NCBI GenBank assembly: GCA_964523945.1
Contig: CAZGBU010000011.1
Coordinates: forward strand, 1 to 31,573
DNA: 31,573 bases
Direction: 5' to 3'
Origin: CAKTOF01 sp964523945
GTDB lineage: Bacteria; Bacillota; Clostridia; Oscillospirales; Oscillospiraceae
Shown here: positions 29,871 through 31,573 of the stretch, one piece after another
Numbering within the stretch: the first letter of the stretch is position 1
Layout of the letters: each line of letters starts with the position of its first letter
Program-made: the position numbers and the translations under genes
The notes under the pieces: model-generated
Databases searched by the model: none
Told to the model about the DNA's origin: nothing
The model's input: the letters and a program-made list of their open reading frames with translations, nothing else

Positions 29871-31573
29871 ATGGACTACAACAAGACCGTCCACCTCCCC
29901 CAGACCGACTTTCCGATGCGCGCAGGCCTGCCCAAGCGCGAGCCGGACATGCTCAACGTCAAGTGGGAGGTGGAAACCTACCACAAGCTGATGAAAAAGA
30001 ATGAAGGCAAGCCCAAGTTTGTCCTCCATGACGGCCCGCCCTACGCCAATGGCCACATCCACATCGGCACCGCGCTGAACAAGATTTTGAAGGATTTCAT
30101 CGTCCGCTATAAGAACATGACCGGCTTCCAGGCACCCTACGTCCCCGGCTGGGACACGCACGGTCTGCCCATTGAATCGGCCATTTTGAAGGACAAGAAA
30201 ATCAAACGCGACGAACTGACCGACTCGGAATTCCGCGATAAGTGCCGGGATTTCGCGCTGAACTTTGTTGACATCCAGCGCAGCGAGTTCCAGCGGCTCG
30301 GCGTCATCGGCGACTGGGAAAATCCGTATTTGACCCTGAAGCCCGAATTTGAGGCCAAGCAGATCGAGATCTTCGGCGCGATGGCCGCCAAGGGCTATAT
30401 CTATACGGGCATGAAGCCGGTGTACTGGTGCCCGGCTGACCAGACCGCTCTGGCTGAGGCCGAGATTGAATACGCTGACGACCCCTGCACCACCATCTTT
30501 GTCAAGTTCCCCGTCCGAGACGCTTTGGGCAAGCTGGGCCAGTACGCTGACCTGTCCAGGATCTACTTCGTCATCTGGACGACCACCCCCTGGACCATCC
30601 CGGGCAATATGGCCATCTGCGTCAACCCGGAGTTTGACTATGTGCTCCTCCAGGCCCCCAATGAGGAGGTGTATATCCTGGCCGAGGGGCTGGCGGAAAA
30701 CGTGTGCAAGGCCGCCGGCCTAGACTATGCTGCCTGCACCGTGCTGGCCACCCTGAAAGGCAGCGAGTTCGAGCTGATGAAGGCAAGGCATCCGCTGTTT
30801 GACCGCGATTCCGTCGTCCTGTGCGGCGAGCACGTCACGCTCGACGCCGGCACCGCCTGCGTTCACACCGCCCCCGGCTTCGGCGCCGACGACTTCAACA
30901 TCTGCCGTGCCTACGACGAGGCCGGGAAGACCAGCATCGGCACCCCTGTCCCGGTCAATGCCAAGGGCGTCATGACCGACGAGCGCTACAACGGGCAGTT
31001 CTACGCCAAGGGCAACGACATGGTTGTCGCCGATCTGGAGGCTGGCGGCTTTGTACTGGCCAAGGAGAACATCACGCACTCCTATCCGCACTGCTGGCGC
31101 TGCAAAAACCCCATCATCTACCGGGCCACCGAGCAGTGGTTCTGCTCGGTGGACGCGATCAAGGACGCCGCTGTGGCCAGCTGCGAGGACATCGCCTGGC
31201 ACCCCGCCTGGGGCAAAGAGCGCATGACCGCCATGATTTCCGAGCGCAGCGACTGGTGCATCTCGCGGCAGCGCAAATGGGGCGTGCCGATTCCGATCTT
31301 CTACTGCGATCAGTGCGGCAAGGACATCGTCACCCCGGAGACAATCCGGCGCGTCTCCGACCTGTTCCGGGCGCACGGCTCCAACATCTGGTTTGAAAAG
31401 GCAGCCGACGAGCTGGTACCGGAGGGCTTTGTATGCCCGCACTGCGGCCACACGCATTTCTCCAAGGAAACCGACATCATGGACGTGTGGTTTGACTCCG
31501 GCTCCACACATGCCGCCGTGCTCGATGAGCGCGAAGAGCTGCACTTCCCTGCTGACGTCTACCTCGAGGGCGG
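29871..31573 (+). CDS. ileS: Isoleucyl-tRNA synthetase, 3' end cut by the window
   Basis: 567 codons are open to the right edge. The protein is class I isoleucyl-tRNA synthetase, which charges tRNA-Ile and edits valine. The HIGH motif is HIHIG in HDGPPYANGHIHIG (near residue 60), followed by GWDTHGLPIE. The editing domain shows WTTTPWTIPGN. Further conserved parts are HSYPHCWRCKNPIIYRATEQWF and FPADVYLEG at the edge. The KMSKS loop and C-terminal zinc region lie outside. ATG 29871 has AAAGGAGA before it, 45 bp after the T-box terminator. Proline is coded more often by CCC here than in mutS, where CCG is dominant, a mild codon-use difference. Confidence 0.96.
   Translation, partial: MDYNKTVHLPQTDFPMRAGLPKREPDMLNVKWEVETYHKLMKKNEGKPKFVLHDGPPYANGHIHIGTALNKILKDFIVRYKNMTGFQAPYVPGWDTHGLPIESAILKDKKIKRDELTDSEFRDKCRDFALNFVDIQRSEFQRLGVIGDWENPYLTLKPEFEAKQIEIFGAMAAKGYIYTGMKPVYWCPADQTALAEAEIEYADDPCTTIFVKFPVRDALGKLGQYADLSRIYFVIWTTTPWTIPGNMAICVNPEFDYVLLQAPNEEVYILAEGLAENVCKAAGLDYAACTVLATLKGSEFELMKARHPLFDRDSVVLCGEHVTLDAGTACVHTAPGFGADDFNICRAYDEAGKTSIGTPVPVNAKGVMTDERYNGQFYAKGNDMVVADLEAGGFVLAKENITHSYPHCWRCKNPIIYRATEQWFCSVDAIKDAAVASCEDIAWHPAWGKERMTAMISERSDWCISRQRKWGVPIPIFYCDQCGKDIVTPETIRRVSDLFRAHGSNIWFEKAADELVPEGFVCPHCGHTHFSKETDIMDVWFDSGSTHAAVLDEREELHFPADVYLEG

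Overview
The window is a GC-rich, AT-poor stretch of chromosome from a Gram-positive anaerobe. The best guess is a Clostridia member of the Oscillospiraceae type (Flavonifractor-like). Evidence: DegV, a ParB/Noc-family protein, SepF, DivIVA, a FemAB transferase, an SLH-domain protein, a T-box leader on ileS, TTG starts with strong AGGAGG sites, and NuoG/GltD-type iron-sulfur flavoproteins. No rRNA, tRNA, transposase, phage gene or CRISPR array was seen. One 100-N assembly gap (13681-13780), one frameshifted gene and one internally shortened gene are present.

Left part (1-4.3 kb, minus strand). Two transcription units lie here. One encodes a 710-residue NuoG/GltD-type iron-sulfur flavoprotein and a 223-residue NuoF C-terminal-like iron-sulfur protein. 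The other, with its own promoter after a terminator, encodes a crotonase-fold protein that matches 6-oxocamphor-hydrolase-type C-C hydrolases at the catalytic His/Asp. This is the most metabolically unusual part of the window.

Middle part (4.3-18.3 kb, mixed strands). It holds a polytopic membrane protein, a DegV gene with a one-base frameshift, and a ParB/Noc protein. Next come a FemAB transferase paired with an alanine-racemase-like protein, a hairpin-rich intergenic stretch, and an amidohydrolase that appears to lack an internal block. A lipoprotein and an SLH protein follow, with the gap inside the SLH gene. After these is an operon of a DUF2156 transferase, a GNAT and a YbaK-type deacylase, then a YczE-like membrane protein and an unknown 223-residue protein. 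Many units have clear sigma-A type promoters and hairpin terminators.

Right part (18.4-31.6 kb, plus strand). This is one long, tightly packed gene string: miaB, mutS, a CPBP protease, mutL, miaA, hfq, an HlyD-like membrane protein, yggS, sepF, divIVA. A T-box leader then precedes ileS, which runs off the window. It joins mismatch repair (mutS, mutL), tRNA A37 modification (miaA makes i6A37, miaB thiomethylates it), the RNA chaperone Hfq and the division/polar-growth genes. The mutL-miaA-hfq core is a known conserved neighbourhood. The hfq start lies in a perfect 11-bp inverted repeat with the ribosome site in the loop, and a strong internal promoter candidate sits in an AT-rich island in yggS.
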